From contig CADBCY010000029.1 in NCBI GenBank assembly GCA_902793325.1, forward strand, positions 1 through 40,992: a stretch of DNA of 40,992 bases. Direction: 5' to 3'. Shown piece by piece: positions 24,978 through 33,900 of the stretch. Position 1 is the first letter of the stretch, and each line of letters starts with the position of its first letter. The position numbers and the translations under genes are program-made. The notes beneath the pieces were generated by a model, which was not told where the DNA came from, did not search any database, and saw only the letters and a program-made list of their open reading frames with translations. This stretch comes from an uncultured Eubacteriales bacterium. GTDB lineage: Bacteria > Bacillota > Clostridia > Christensenellales > Aristaeellaceae.

Positions 24978-26189
24978 TCACGCGGAGCACAATGCGTCAA
25001 TGGGATTCAGTTTGCTCGCCTTCCTGGCGGGCGCCCAGCCGAAGATGATGCCGACCGCCGCCGAGAAGCCCGCGCCGAGCAGTATGGCGAAGGTGGAAAT
25101 CACAAAGCCCGTTCCCATCACCTTCGACAGGATCAGCGACAGCAGCAGCCCCAGCGCGATGCCCGCCGCGCCGCCGATGACGGACAGCAGGAACGATTCG
25201 ATCAGGAACTGCGCCTGGATCTGCCACGGGATGGCGCCCAGGGCCTTTTTCAGGCCGATCTCCGTGGTGCGCTCGGTGACGGTGGTGAGCATCATGTTCA
25301 TGATGCCGATGCCGCCGACCACCAGCGCGATGGAGGCGATGCCCGCCAGCAGCGCCGAAACCATGTTCAGCATGCTCTTCATGGTGTCCTCGATGGAGGA
25401 CATGTCCATAATCTCGTAGCAGTCGTCCTCGTAGCTGAACATCTCGTCCAGCTTGGCCTCCAGCGCATCCGTCGCGGTCTCGGAAGTCCAGCCGTCCGCG
25501 AGGTAGGCCGTGAAGGACGTAACGACGCCGGTGTTGTTCATCTTCATGGCCGTGGTGTAGGGCACGAGGATGTCGGGGCTGCCGTTCATCATGCCGGCGA
25601 TGCTGGAGTCGCTGTCCTCCCCCATCAGGCCGACCACCAGAAACGGTATGCCGTCGACGTACAGGCTCTGGCCGATGGGATCGACGCCGTAGAAGAACGT
25701 CTCCACCATGTCCGGGCTGATGACGCACATGAAGGTCGTGTTGTCCTCGTCGGTGATGTTGAGCGTCCGCCCGCGGGTCAGGATGTCCTCGTTCTGGCGG
25801 AAGTAGTAAGCGTTCTTCCCGGCGACGGAGATGCGCGTTTCATAGTCGCCGCCGCGGGAAACGCGGGCGCTCAGCGACACGCTGGGCGTCACCCCCGCCA
25901 CGGCCTCCAGTTCAGTCAGCTCGTCCAGGTTCTCGGTGGTCATGCCGGATTTCAGGTCGCTGCCGGACACGGTGACGGTCAGCGTGCCCGCGCCCATGCC
26001 GGAAAAGGAGCTGGACAGCGAGCCGGAAAAGCCGTTGACCGTCGTGATGAGCGCGATTACCGCCGCGACGCCGATCAGTATGCCCAGCACCGTGAGGAAC
26101 GACCGCGCGCGGTTGCCCAGGATGTTGGCGAGGGACATTCGGAAGCACTCGCCGATCATGATGACGGCGGAACGGATGGATCTAAGCAT
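24978..26189 (-). CDS. MacB/FtsX-type ABC transporter permease
   Basis: This 403-residue permease has the mechanotransmission-ABC layout. The first helix is near residues 29-51 (SFLTVLGILIGVAAVIALITTV). A large extracytoplasmic domain of about 220 residues contains MacB_PCD-type features (VAGKNAYYF, RGRTLN, YVDGIPFLVVGLMGE). Three helices at the C-terminus then carry the FtsX signature (GGIGIMNMMLTTVTERTTEIGLKKALGA). Without its own nucleotide-binding domain it must pair with the ATPase encoded just upstream (26309-27022). The start has GGGAGG a few bases before. The original overlap with the ATPase stop has been disrupted by a 127-bp duplication and insertion. Confidence 0.9.
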   Translation of the reverse strand: MLRSIRSAVIMIGECFRMSLANILGNRARSFLTVLGILIGVAAVIALITTVNGFSGSLSSSFSGMGAGTLTVTVSGSDLKSGMTTENLDELTELEAVAGVTPSVSLSARVSRGGDYETRISVAGKNAYYFRQNEDILTRGRTLNITDEDNTTFMCVISPDMVETFFYGVDPIGQSLYVDGIPFLVVGLMGEDSDSSIAGMMNGSPDILVPYTTAMKMNNTGVVTSFTAYLADGWTSETATDALEAKLDEMFSYEDDCYEIMDMSSIEDTMKSMLNMVSALLAGIASIALVVGGIGIMNMMLTTVTERTTEIGLKKALGAIPWQIQAQFLIESFLLSVIGGAAGIALGLLLSLILSKVMGTGFVISTFAILLGAGFSAAVGIIFGWAPARKASKLNPIDALCSA

Positions 26190-26336
26190 CGCTTGTGCCG
26201 CCTCCCTCCCTGTCGGCTGCCCCGCGGCTGCGCCGCGTCGCAGCTACGCGGCGGGCCAGCCAAATGGCCTCGCCGCTAGTCGGCGGCACAAATCTACGAA
26301 TCACCAGATTATGCGTCATTTGTGCCGCCTCCCTCT
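26186..26336. repeat. Small insertion flanked by a 23-bp direct repeat at the ATPase/permease junction
   Basis: 26186-26208 and 26313-26335 match at 20 of 23 positions. On the minus strand, both encode an ATPase tail: EGGGTNDA-stop in the present gene and EGGGTSDA-stop in the copy that overlaps the permease start. The 104 bp between them contain a 12-bp inverted repeat (26282-26293 with 26318-26329) and GC-rich palindromes. This looks like insertion of a small palindromic element with duplication of its target. Confidence 0.65.
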
Positions 26337-27022
26337 GTGAGTTCACCGTCGATGATGTGCACCACGCGGCGGGCGTTCCCTGCGATTTTCATATCGTGGG
26401 TGATCATGATGATGGTGCGGCCCTCTCCGTTCAACTCCCGGAACAGCGCCATCACCTGCCTGCCGGTCTTCTGGTCGAGCGCGCCGGTGGGTTCGTCCGC
26501 CAGCAGCAGCGTCGGGTTGCCCGCCAGCGCCCGCGCGATGGCCACGCGCTGCTGCTGGCCGCCGGAGAGCTGGTTGGGATAGTGCTCCATACGGTCGGAG
26601 AGCCCCACGCGCTCCAGCAATTCGCATGCGCGCATCCGGCGCTCCCGCGGGCCGACGCCCGCGTAGATGAGCGGCAGCTCGACGTTCTTTCGCGCGGTCA
26701 GCCTCGGCAGCAGCTGGGAATTCTGGAACACGAAGCCGATCTCCTCGCTGCGCAGCCGGGCCAGCTCGCCCTCGCTCATCTCCTCCACGAGCCGCCCGTG
26801 CAGCGTATACCTGCCGGAGGTGGCCACGTCCAGGCAGCCGATAATGTTCATCAGCGTGCTCTTGCCGCTGCCGGACGGGCCGAGCACGGACAGGTATTCG
26901 CCCTCGTCGATGGTCAGGTCGATGTCCTTGAGAATGTGCGCCTGTTCCTCGCCCATCGGATAGAACTTGTTGATCTTCTCCATCCGGAAGAACGCGCCGC
27001 GGCCCGAAGTCATCGTATCCAT
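26309..27022 (-). CDS. ABC transporter ATP-binding protein (MacB/LolD type)
   Basis: 237-residue ATPase energising the FtsX-type permease. Walker A GPSGSGKST, Q-loop FVFQNSQLLP, signature LSGGQQQR, Walker B LLLADEPTGALD and the H-loop MITHD are all present. The LTARKNVELPLIYAG stretch after the Q-loop is typical of MacB/LolD ATPases, which drive conformational export or mechanotransmission rather than classical substrate import. The ATG lies 1 bp after the stop of the membrane-fusion gene. Its present C-terminus (EGGGTNDA) is supplied by the distal copy of a duplicated segment; the ancestral stop (EGGGTSDA) lay at the permease start. Confidence 0.95.
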   Translation of the reverse strand: MDTMTSGRGAFFRMEKINKFYPMGEEQAHILKDIDLTIDEGEYLSVLGPSGSGKSTLMNIIGCLDVATSGRYTLHGRLVEEMSEGELARLRSEEIGFVFQNSQLLPRLTARKNVELPLIYAGVGPRERRMRACELLERVGLSDRMEHYPNQLSGGQQQRVAIARALAGNPTLLLADEPTGALDQKTGRQVMALFRELNGEGRTIIMITHDMKIAGNARRVVHIIDGELTEGGGTNDA

Positions 27023-27023
27023 A

Positions 27024-28061
27024 TCAGTCCCCCCTGCCGGGGAAATCCCCGCCGCTGAAGCTGGGGCGCTCCCCGCCGGAGAAATCCGGCATGTTCTCCC
27101 GGTCGAAGCCGGAATTGCCGCCGGGCATGCCCCCGGGCCCGCCCTGGGGCTGGTTGAACTGCCGGCCGCCGAACAGGCCGCTCAACAGCCCGGCCGCGCC
27201 GTTTGTCACGGTCGTCTCGACCTCGACGTACACCTCGTCGCCGTCGGAGAGGCCGTCGGTGATCTCGATGTAATTGCCGTTCGAAACGCCGGTCGTGATG
27301 TACCTTTGCTCCAGCTCCCCGCCGGAATCCTTCATCCAGACGTAAGCCCGGTTGGTCGCGTCGAAGCTGATGGCGTCCACCTTGAGGATGACCACGTCCT
27401 GCGCCTCCTCCTGGGTGATGCTCACCGTGACCTGCATGCCGGGCAGCACGGAGGCGTCGTCCACATCCACATAGGCCGTGGCGGTGTAGTAGGCCACGTT
27501 GCCGCTGGAGGAGGAGATGTAGTCGATGGCGTCGACGGTCGCTTCGAATTTCTTTTCCGTAGCGGTCGCCGTCACGGTGCAGGCCTGGCCGACCTTCACG
27601 TCGCCGATGTCGTATTCGTCCACGCGGAAGGAGACCTTCATGTGCCTGAAATCCGCGATCTGCGCCAGCTCCTCGCCGGCGGCGACCTCGTCGCCCTCCG
27701 CGACGTTCATGCTGTTGACGCGGCCCGCGAAGCCCGCTTTGACCGTATCGCCGTTGGAGAGGCGGAGCAGCTTCTGGTCCTCCTCGACCTCGTCGCCTGC
27801 GGCGACATAGACCGTTTTGACCGTGCCGGAGGACGAGGCCATATAGGTTTCGCTGTCCAACAGGCTCAGGTTGCCACTGAACGACAGCGCGTTGGAAATG
27901 CTGCCGGTCGTCGCGGTATAGCTGTCATAGGTGACGGTGTATTCCGCCTTCAGCGAATTGTACGCAAACCAGCCGACCGCCGCCAGCAGCAGCAGGATCA
28001 GCAGGAACAATACGATCCTCCTGGCGCGCTTCTTCCTGCGGGGCCTTGCCATTTTTGTCAT
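27024..28061 (-). CDS. Membrane-anchored MacA/HlyD-like fusion protein, first gene of exporter operon
   Basis: 345 residues with a very basic N-terminus (MARPRRKKRARR) and one uncleaved helix (IVLFLLILLLLAAVGWFAY). Lipoyl-like halves (MASSSGTVKTVYVAAGDEVEEDQKLL and AGFAGRVNSMNVAEGDEVAAGEELAQI) and a beta-barrel (VSFRVDEYDIGDVKVGQACTV) follow, as in MacA-type adaptors of Gram-positive MacB systems. The last 45 residues are Gly/Pro/Phe-rich (GGPGGMPGG, FSGGERPSFSGGDFPG). GAGGG precedes the ATG at 28061. It heads the six-gene operon and is divergent from the two-component system at 28356, so regulation by that system is likely. Confidence 0.88.
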   Translation of the reverse strand: MTKMARPRRKKRARRIVLFLLILLLLAAVGWFAYNSLKAEYTVTYDSYTATTGSISNALSFSGNLSLLDSETYMASSSGTVKTVYVAAGDEVEEDQKLLRLSNGDTVKAGFAGRVNSMNVAEGDEVAAGEELAQIADFRHMKVSFRVDEYDIGDVKVGQACTVTATATEKKFEATVDAIDYISSSSGNVAYYTATAYVDVDDASVLPGMQVTVSITQEEAQDVVILKVDAISFDATNRAYVWMKDSGGELEQRYITTGVSNGNYIEITDGLSDGDEVYVEVETTVTNGAAGLLSGLFGGRQFNQPQGGPGGMPGGNSGFDRENMPDFSGGERPSFSGGDFPGRGD

Positions 28062-28271
28062 AAACCCTCAACCGCCTTTCCCGATTGGCGCATTATTCTT
28101 TATGGAATGCATTGTATGCGGCGAACCTAAAATCAACCTGAGAATCTGCCCGTTTATCTGTGAAAACATGTGGAAGGAACCGCAAACAAAGCGTGAACAA
28201 TCGCGATCGGGAAGGCGATGATTCGCCCGCCATCCCGCGATTGCGCCACGCCGCCGTCAATATGGGTTGCG

Positions 28272-28318
28272 TTTAAACTCCAGTTAAGCTTTCCGTGCTA
28301 TCATTTCTGTGCTATCAT
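28272..28318 (+). promoter_or_regulatory. Candidate response-regulator boxes and tandem extended -10 elements
   Basis: TTTAAAC (28272-28278) and GTTAAGC (28283-28289) form a direct repeat with an 11-bp period, typical of OmpR/PhoB-family sites. Ten base pairs further on is TGCTATCAT, an extended -10 (28296-28304), repeated 14 bp later (28310-28318) within a longer GTGCTATCAT repeat. No good -35 is seen, which fits activator-dependent, probably autogenous, transcription of the two-component genes. The 290-bp intergenic region also serves the divergent exporter operon, for which I found no clear promoter. Confidence 0.5.
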
Positions 28319-28355
28319 ACAATATAAGAAAAAACCACTCCGGGGAGGGTTTGGC

Positions 28356-29030
28356 ATGCGGCTGTTGCTCGCGGAGGACGAACTGGCGCTGTCCAGGGTG
28401 ATCACCGCCATACTGAATAAGAACAACTATGAGGTCGACGCCGTGTACGACGGCGAGGCGGCGCTGGACTGGCTGGCCGCGAACAACTACGACGGCGCGA
28501 TCCTGGACATCATGATGCCGAAGCTGGATGGCATCAGCGTCCTGCGGCGCGTCCGCGCGGGCGGCAACAACCTGCCCATACTGATCCTGACGGCGAAATC
28601 CGAGGTGGACGACAAGGTGATCGGGCTGGATGCCGGCGCGAACGACTACCTGACCAAGCCCTTCGCCGCCCGGGAGCTGCTGGCGCGCATCCGCGCCATG
28701 ACGCGCGCGCAGTCCGCGCAGAACTCCTCCGAAATGCGCATGGGCAACATCTGCCTGAACCGGGCGACGTTCGAGCTGTCCTCGCCCACGGACAGCTTTC
28801 GCCTGGCCAACAAGGAATTCCAGATGATGGAGCTGCTGCTCGCCAACCCGCGGCACCTCATCTCCACCGAGCAGTTCATGGAGCGCATCTGGGGCCAGGA
28901 CAGCGACGCGGAGATTAACGTGGTGTGGGTGTACGTCTCCTACCTCAGAAAGAAGCTGGCCGCTCTCGGCGCGAACATACAGATCAAGGCCACCCGCAAC
29001 GCCGGCTATTCACTGGAGGAAAAACCATGA
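28356..29030 (+). CDS. OmpR/PhoB-family response regulator
   Basis: 224 residues. The receiver domain has the acidic pair AEDE (6-9), phosphoacceptor Asp51 in AILDIMMPKLDG, Thr in ILTAK and Lys in LTKPF. The C-terminal winged-helix DNA-binding domain has the expected LANKEFQMMELLLANP, STEQFMERIWG and VWVYVSYLRKKL segments and the final ATRNAGYSL. A GGGGAGGG SD lies 6 bp before the ATG at 28356. The stop codon overlaps the kinase ATG (ATGA). It probably controls the divergent exporter operon and itself. Confidence 0.95.
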   Translation: MRLLLAEDELALSRVITAILNKNNYEVDAVYDGEAALDWLAANNYDGAILDIMMPKLDGISVLRRVRAGGNNLPILILTAKSEVDDKVIGLDAGANDYLTKPFAARELLARIRAMTRAQSAQNSSEMRMGNICLNRATFELSSPTDSFRLANKEFQMMELLLANPRHLISTEQFMERIWGQDSDAEINVVWVYVSYLRKKLAALGANIQIKATRNAGYSLEEKP

Positions 29031-30262
29031 TCCGCAAGCTGAGGTTTCGACTTGTGCTCGCCTCCATGCTGTCGCTGATCGCCGTGCTCGCCGTCATCAT
29101 GGGCGGTTTGAACGCATTGAACTACCGGCGAATCGTCAACGACGCCGACGGCATTCTGGCGCTGCTCAACGAAAACGACGGCGCGTTCCCGAATATCGAC
29201 AAGGACTTCAAGTGGCCCGCGCCGGGGCCGCGCTACCGTTCGCCCGAGCTGCCGTTTGAGATGCGCTTCTTCTCCGTGCTGCTGGACGGGTCGGGCGAAG
29301 TCCTCGAGACGGACACCGAACGGATCGCCGCCGTCGACGCGGACGAAGCGCAGCGCTATGCCCGGGAGATTTGGACGGGCGGAAGGACCCGCGCGTTTTA
29401 TGGCATCTACCGCTACGCCCGCTACGAGGTCGGCGACGGCGGCGCGCGCATCCTCTTCCTGGACTGCGGGCGGTCGCTGGCGCAATTCCGCAATGTGCTG
29501 AACCGAAGCGCGCTCATCTCCGCCATCGGCCTGCTGGCGGTATTCCTGCTGATACTGCTGCTGTCCGGGCGGATCGTAAAACCCATTTCGCAGAGCTACG
29601 AAAAGCAGAAGCGCTTCATCTCCGATGCGGGCCATGAAATCCGGACGCCCATCACCATCATCAACGCCGACACCGAGATCCTGGAGATGGAATGCGGCGA
29701 AAACGAGTGGCTCACGGACATCCGCCAGCAGGCCGCGCGCATGGCCGATCTCACGAACGACCTGATCTTCCTCTCCCGCATGGAAGAGCAGGAAAAGATG
29801 ACGATGATCGACTTTCCGCTGTCCGACGTGGTCGGCGAAACCGCCGCTTCCTTCCAGGCCCTGGCGCTGACGCAGGAAAAGCGGTTTGAGATGGACGTGA
29901 CGCCGATGCTGTCGATGACCGGCAACGAAAAGCAGATACGCCAGCTGGTCTCCATCCTGCTGGACAACGCGATCAAGTATTCCGACAGCCGCGGGCAGAT
30001 CCGCCTGAGCCTGAAGGCGCAGGGCCGATCCATCCACCTGGTCGTGGAGAACACCACGGACGGCATTTCCAAAGAAGTGCTCGACAACATGTTCGAACGC
30101 TTCTACCGAGGCGATCCCTCCCGCAATTCCGCGACGAAGGGCTATGGCATCGGGCTGTCCATCGCAAAGGCCGTGGTCGCCGCCCACCGGGGACGGATTG
30201 CCGCGGAGAGCCCCGACGGAAAACGAATGCGGATCACCGCGACCTTCCCGTCAGCCCAGTAG
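29027..30262 (+). CDS. Sensor histidine kinase
   Basis: 411 residues. Transmembrane helices at about 8-30 and 160-182 bracket an extracytoplasmic sensor of about 130 residues with no recognised domain. No clear HAMP domain follows the second helix. The dimerisation box is RFISDAGHEIRTPITIINAD with phospho-His203, followed by the N box (LLDNAIKYSD) and the G box (GYGIGLSIAKAVVAAHRG), so the kinase looks active. It is translationally coupled to the response regulator. By analogy with Firmicutes systems paired with MacB-like exporters, it may sense cell-envelope stress or a peptide handled by the transporter; the sequence does not identify the ligand. Confidence 0.93.
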   Translation: MIRKLRFRLVLASMLSLIAVLAVIMGGLNALNYRRIVNDADGILALLNENDGAFPNIDKDFKWPAPGPRYRSPELPFEMRFFSVLLDGSGEVLETDTERIAAVDADEAQRYAREIWTGGRTRAFYGIYRYARYEVGDGGARILFLDCGRSLAQFRNVLNRSALISAIGLLAVFLLILLLSGRIVKPISQSYEKQKRFISDAGHEIRTPITIINADTEILEMECGENEWLTDIRQQAARMADLTNDLIFLSRMEEQEKMTMIDFPLSDVVGETAASFQALALTQEKRFEMDVTPMLSMTGNEKQIRQLVSILLDNAIKYSDSRGQIRLSLKAQGRSIHLVVENTTDGISKEVLDNMFERFYRGDPSRNSATKGYGIGLSIAKAVVAAHRGRIAAESPDGKRMRITATFPSAQ

Positions 30263-30322
30263 GCCCGTGCATATCTATTCACGCATTGCAGACCGGCGCA
30301 AACGGAAGACCCCGGTGGCCCT

Positions 30323-30430
30323 TGAGGTGGACCCCGAGAGTCAGACAAATACGATTAAACAACCTGAAGGGTCCGGCATCTGTATTGAGCGGGTGTCAGG
30401 CCCTTTGGTTTTGGCCGGATCCTGCGTTTG
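30323..30430 (+). mobile_element. Possible IS-end remnant in the intergenic region
   Basis: The stretch beginning TGAGGTGGACCCCGAGAGTC, followed by a GACAAA run and then GGGTCC and GGGTGTCAGGCCC, resembles the terminal region of IS3-type elements as I remember them. No transposase coding sequence accompanies it. The 660 bp between 30262 and 30924 otherwise contain only a promoter and a structured leader. The identification is tentative. Confidence 0.25.
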
Positions 30431-30558
30431 CTGTATGTTTTCTTTCCCTTCTATACTTCCAATATTGAATGCGGTGGGATGCAATGCCCGTGTTTCCGGT
30501 AATCCCGTCTGTGCGCCTGCAATAATCGGAAATAATGCAACTGTCGGGCGTTTTCGTC

Positions 30559-30587
30559 TTGAAAGCAACCGTCTAATATGATAGAAT
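30559..30587 (+). promoter_or_regulatory. Promoter of the large GGDEF/EAL gene
   Basis: TTGAAA (30559-30564), 17-bp spacer, and TAGAAT (30582-30587) with an upstream TG, i.e. an extended -10. The predicted 5' leader is about 330 nt. Confidence 0.65.
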
Positions 30588-30716
30588 AGTTAAGGAAAGG
30601 TTTGCCACATCCCCTCTCCCGCCCCGAAGTCGGCTGGCTGAGGGGCGGCCGGCGACGGGGTTTTCGTACCCGTCGGCTCTGTACAATGATAAACACGATG
30701 ACGAATGCAGAAGAAA

Positions 30717-30819
30717 AGCGCCCATCGGCGCTCGCTGTATTTGATTCAGTCCCGTGCGCCCTCCGGCCCGCCGCGCGGGTCGCCTCCCTCTGAGAGGAAG
30801 GCCCCAGGGAGAGGGCCGG
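30717..30819 (+). promoter_or_regulatory. Structured GC-rich leader of the large GGDEF/EAL mRNA
   Basis: A 6-bp hairpin AGCGCC/GGCGCT (30717-30732) is followed by an outer stem 30763-30769 with 30813-30819 (CCGGCCC/GGGCCGG) enclosing an inner stem near 30782-30802. I looked for the conserved features of c-di-GMP riboswitches and did not see them. It may be a leader RNA or simply an intergenic palindromic repeat. Confidence 0.4.
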
Positions 30820-30923
30820 ACAGATCCCTATAGAACGGACGTCCCGACGCAAGACCGCATCGGCATGGAAACACACGAGGGGAAACGACGCCAATCGGCG
30901 ACCGCTACCGGGGAGGCCCGCAT

Positions 30924-33900
30924 ATGGAGAGATATCAATTTTCGGCCGAAGAACTGCAAGGCCTGGAACAGTTGCCCGTGTCGCTGGCGGTTTATCAGTT
31001 TGTCGACGGGCACATCTACACGCTCGCGCTGTCCGACGGCTACCGCGAGATGTTTGAATTGTCGGACAAGCAGGAGGCGTATCGCCTGTTGAACGAGGAT
31101 GTGCTGTACAATACCCATCCCGACGACATTTCGAGGATCGAGGACGCCGTCCGCACCTTCATCACGGAGAGCGGCAGGTACGAGGCGATCTTCCGGGCGA
31201 GGAAATACCGGGAGCAGGACTGCCACATCATCCACGCCGTGGGAAAGCACGTCTACACGGACACGGGCGTGCGGCTGGCCTACGTGTGCTTTACGGACGA
31301 GGGCGCGTACACGGAGGACGACGATGCCGAGGCCACGGCGCTGAACCGCGCGTTCAACAATGCGCTCCATGAGGAGAGCATCCTCCGGGCGAGCTATTAC
31401 GACGACCTGACCGGCCTGCCCAACATGACGCATTTCTTCACGCTGGCGGAGGCCGGGAAGGAGGCGATCGTCGAGCGCGGAGGCAAGGCCGTCCTGCTTT
31501 ACATGGATCTCAACGGCATGAAAAACTATAACGACAATTATGGTTTTGCCGAGGGCGACAAGCTGCTGCGGGAGTTTGCCGGACTGCTGGAGCGCATGTT
31601 CGGCAGGGAGTGCTGCTGCCACATCGGCGGCGACCGGTTCGCCGTGTATACGGGCGAGGACGGCGTGGAGGACGCGCTCCGGCGGCTTTTCATGGACGCG
31701 AAGGCCATAAACGGCGGCAACGCGCTTCCCGTCAGGGCGGGCATCTACACGACCCGCATCGAAGACGTTCCCATCAGCTCGGCGTGCGACCGGGCGAAGA
31801 TCGCCTGCGACGCCATTCCAAGGGCGGATATTTCCATCCTGAATTATTACAGCGACGCCATGCGCAGGGCGACAAATCGGCGGCGGCACATCCTCTCGAA
31901 CATCGACAGGGCGATCGCCGGGAAGTGGATCAAGGTATACTATCAGCCGATCATCCGCGCGGTCAACGGGAAGGTCTGCGAAGAGGAAGCGCTGGCCCGC
32001 TGGATCGACCCGGTCGAAGGGTTCCTCTCCCCCGCCGACTTCATCCCGACGCTGGAGGACGCCGGCCTCATCTACAAGCTCGACCTGTACGTGCTGGAAC
32101 AGGTGCTGGAAAAGATGCGGCGGCAGGCCTCGATGGGCCTGTACGTCGTGCCCCACTCCATCAACCTGTCCAGGTCCGATTTCGACGCCTGCGATATCGT
32201 GGAGGAGATCCGCAGGCGCGTGGACGACTCCGGGATCGACCGGAACATGATTACGATCGAGATCACGGAGAGCGTCGTCGGCAGTGATTTTGAGTTCATG
32301 AAGGCGCAGGTGGAGCGCTTCCACGGCCTGGGATTCCCGGTCTGGATGGACGACTTCGGCAGCGGGTATTCTTCCCTGGACGTGCTGCAGAGCATCAAAT
32401 TTGACCTGATCAAGTTCGACATGAGCTTCACGCGGAAGCTCGACGAGGGCGATCACGGCAGGATCATCCTCACGGAGATGATGAAGATGGCGGCCTCGCT
32501 GGGCGTGGATACGGTCTGCGAGGGCGTGGAGAAGGAGCGCCACGTCCGCTTCCTGCGGGAGATCGGCTGCTCCAGGTTTCAGGGTTTCTACTACAGCCAG
32601 GCGATACCGTTCGAGCAGATCGTGGAGCGGAACGGCCAGGGCGCGTGGATCGGGTATGAGAACCCCGAGGAGACCGCTTATTTTGAATCCATCGGCCGCG
32701 TGAACCTGTTCGATTTGGACGTCATCTCCGGCGAGGACGCGCACGCGCCCCAGAATGCGTTCAGCACGCTGCCGACGGGCATACTGGAGATCCACGAAGA
32801 TCACGCGCGGTATATCCGAAGCAACCAGTCCTACCGGGAATTCATGAAGCGGTATTTCGGCTTTGACGCCGCGGAGGGCACGGTCGACTTCACCGGCGCA
32901 CCGATCGGATACGGCCCGTCGTTCATGGCGGCCGTGAAGCAGTGCTGCGAGAGCGGAAACCGCATGTTCTTCGACGAAACCATGTCGGACGGGTCAAGGG
33001 TACATGCGTTTGTCAGGAAGATCGGCGTCAACCCGGTCCGGGAAAGCGTCGCCGTGGCCATCGCCGTATTGTCGATCAACGAACCGGGCGAGGGCGAGAG
33101 CTACGCGGATATCGCGCGGGCGCTGGCGGCGGACTACTACAACATCTACGTGGTCGATCTCGACACCGAACGCTTTATCGAATACACGTCGCCGGTGGGC
33201 GGCGAGGAGCTGGCGTTCGAGCGGCACGGGGAGGACTTCTTCGCGGCGCTGCGGCGCGACGCGGAGACGCGCGTATACGAAGAGGACAGGGCGCCGCTGC
33301 TCAAATGGTTCACGAAGGAGAACGTCGTCCGCGAGCTGGACGCGCAGGGCGTGTACACGGCCACCTTCCGGGTGGTCGATACCGGGACGCCGATGTATGT
33401 CAACGTCAAGATCATGCGGACACAGGGGCAGAACCGCATCATCGTCGGCGTGAGCGTGATCGACGCCCAGATGAAGCAGCAGGAGGAAGAGAAAAAGCTG
33501 CGCCAGGAGAGGATCGCGCTGGGCAGAGTCGCCGCGCTGTCCCAGGACTACATCGTGCTGTATACCATCGATCCCGCGACGGGGCGCTACACCCAGTTCA
33601 ATCCGTCGAACGAATACAAGAGCGTCGGCCTGGCCCAGCAGGGAGAGGATTTCTTCGCCGACGTCATACTCGATTCCCCGAGGGCGATCGACCCGGAGGA
33701 TCTCGAACGCCACCTGCAGGTGCTGACCCGGGAAAACCTGATGCGCGAGATCCGGAAAAACGGGATCCTGATCCACGATTACCGAATGCTGATCGGGGGA
33801 AAGAGCGTCCCGGTCAGCCTGAGGGCCACGCTAGTCGAGGAGGAGGACGGGGAAAAGATACTGCTCGGCATCATGAACGACGAGACGAAGGAATACCGTC

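Noticed and set aside
23229-26279. A 1016-codon plus-strand open frame spanning the adaptor and permease genes
   Set aside because: It is a GC-skew shadow of the minus-strand operon: low-complexity Val/Gly/His/Arg/Ala composition, no domain, no SD, and it crosses several well-supported genes.
30594-30923. c-di-GMP riboswitch upstream of the large GGDEF/EAL gene
   Set aside because: The conserved receptor segments of GEMM-type aptamers could not be found by eye; only generic GC-rich stems are present.
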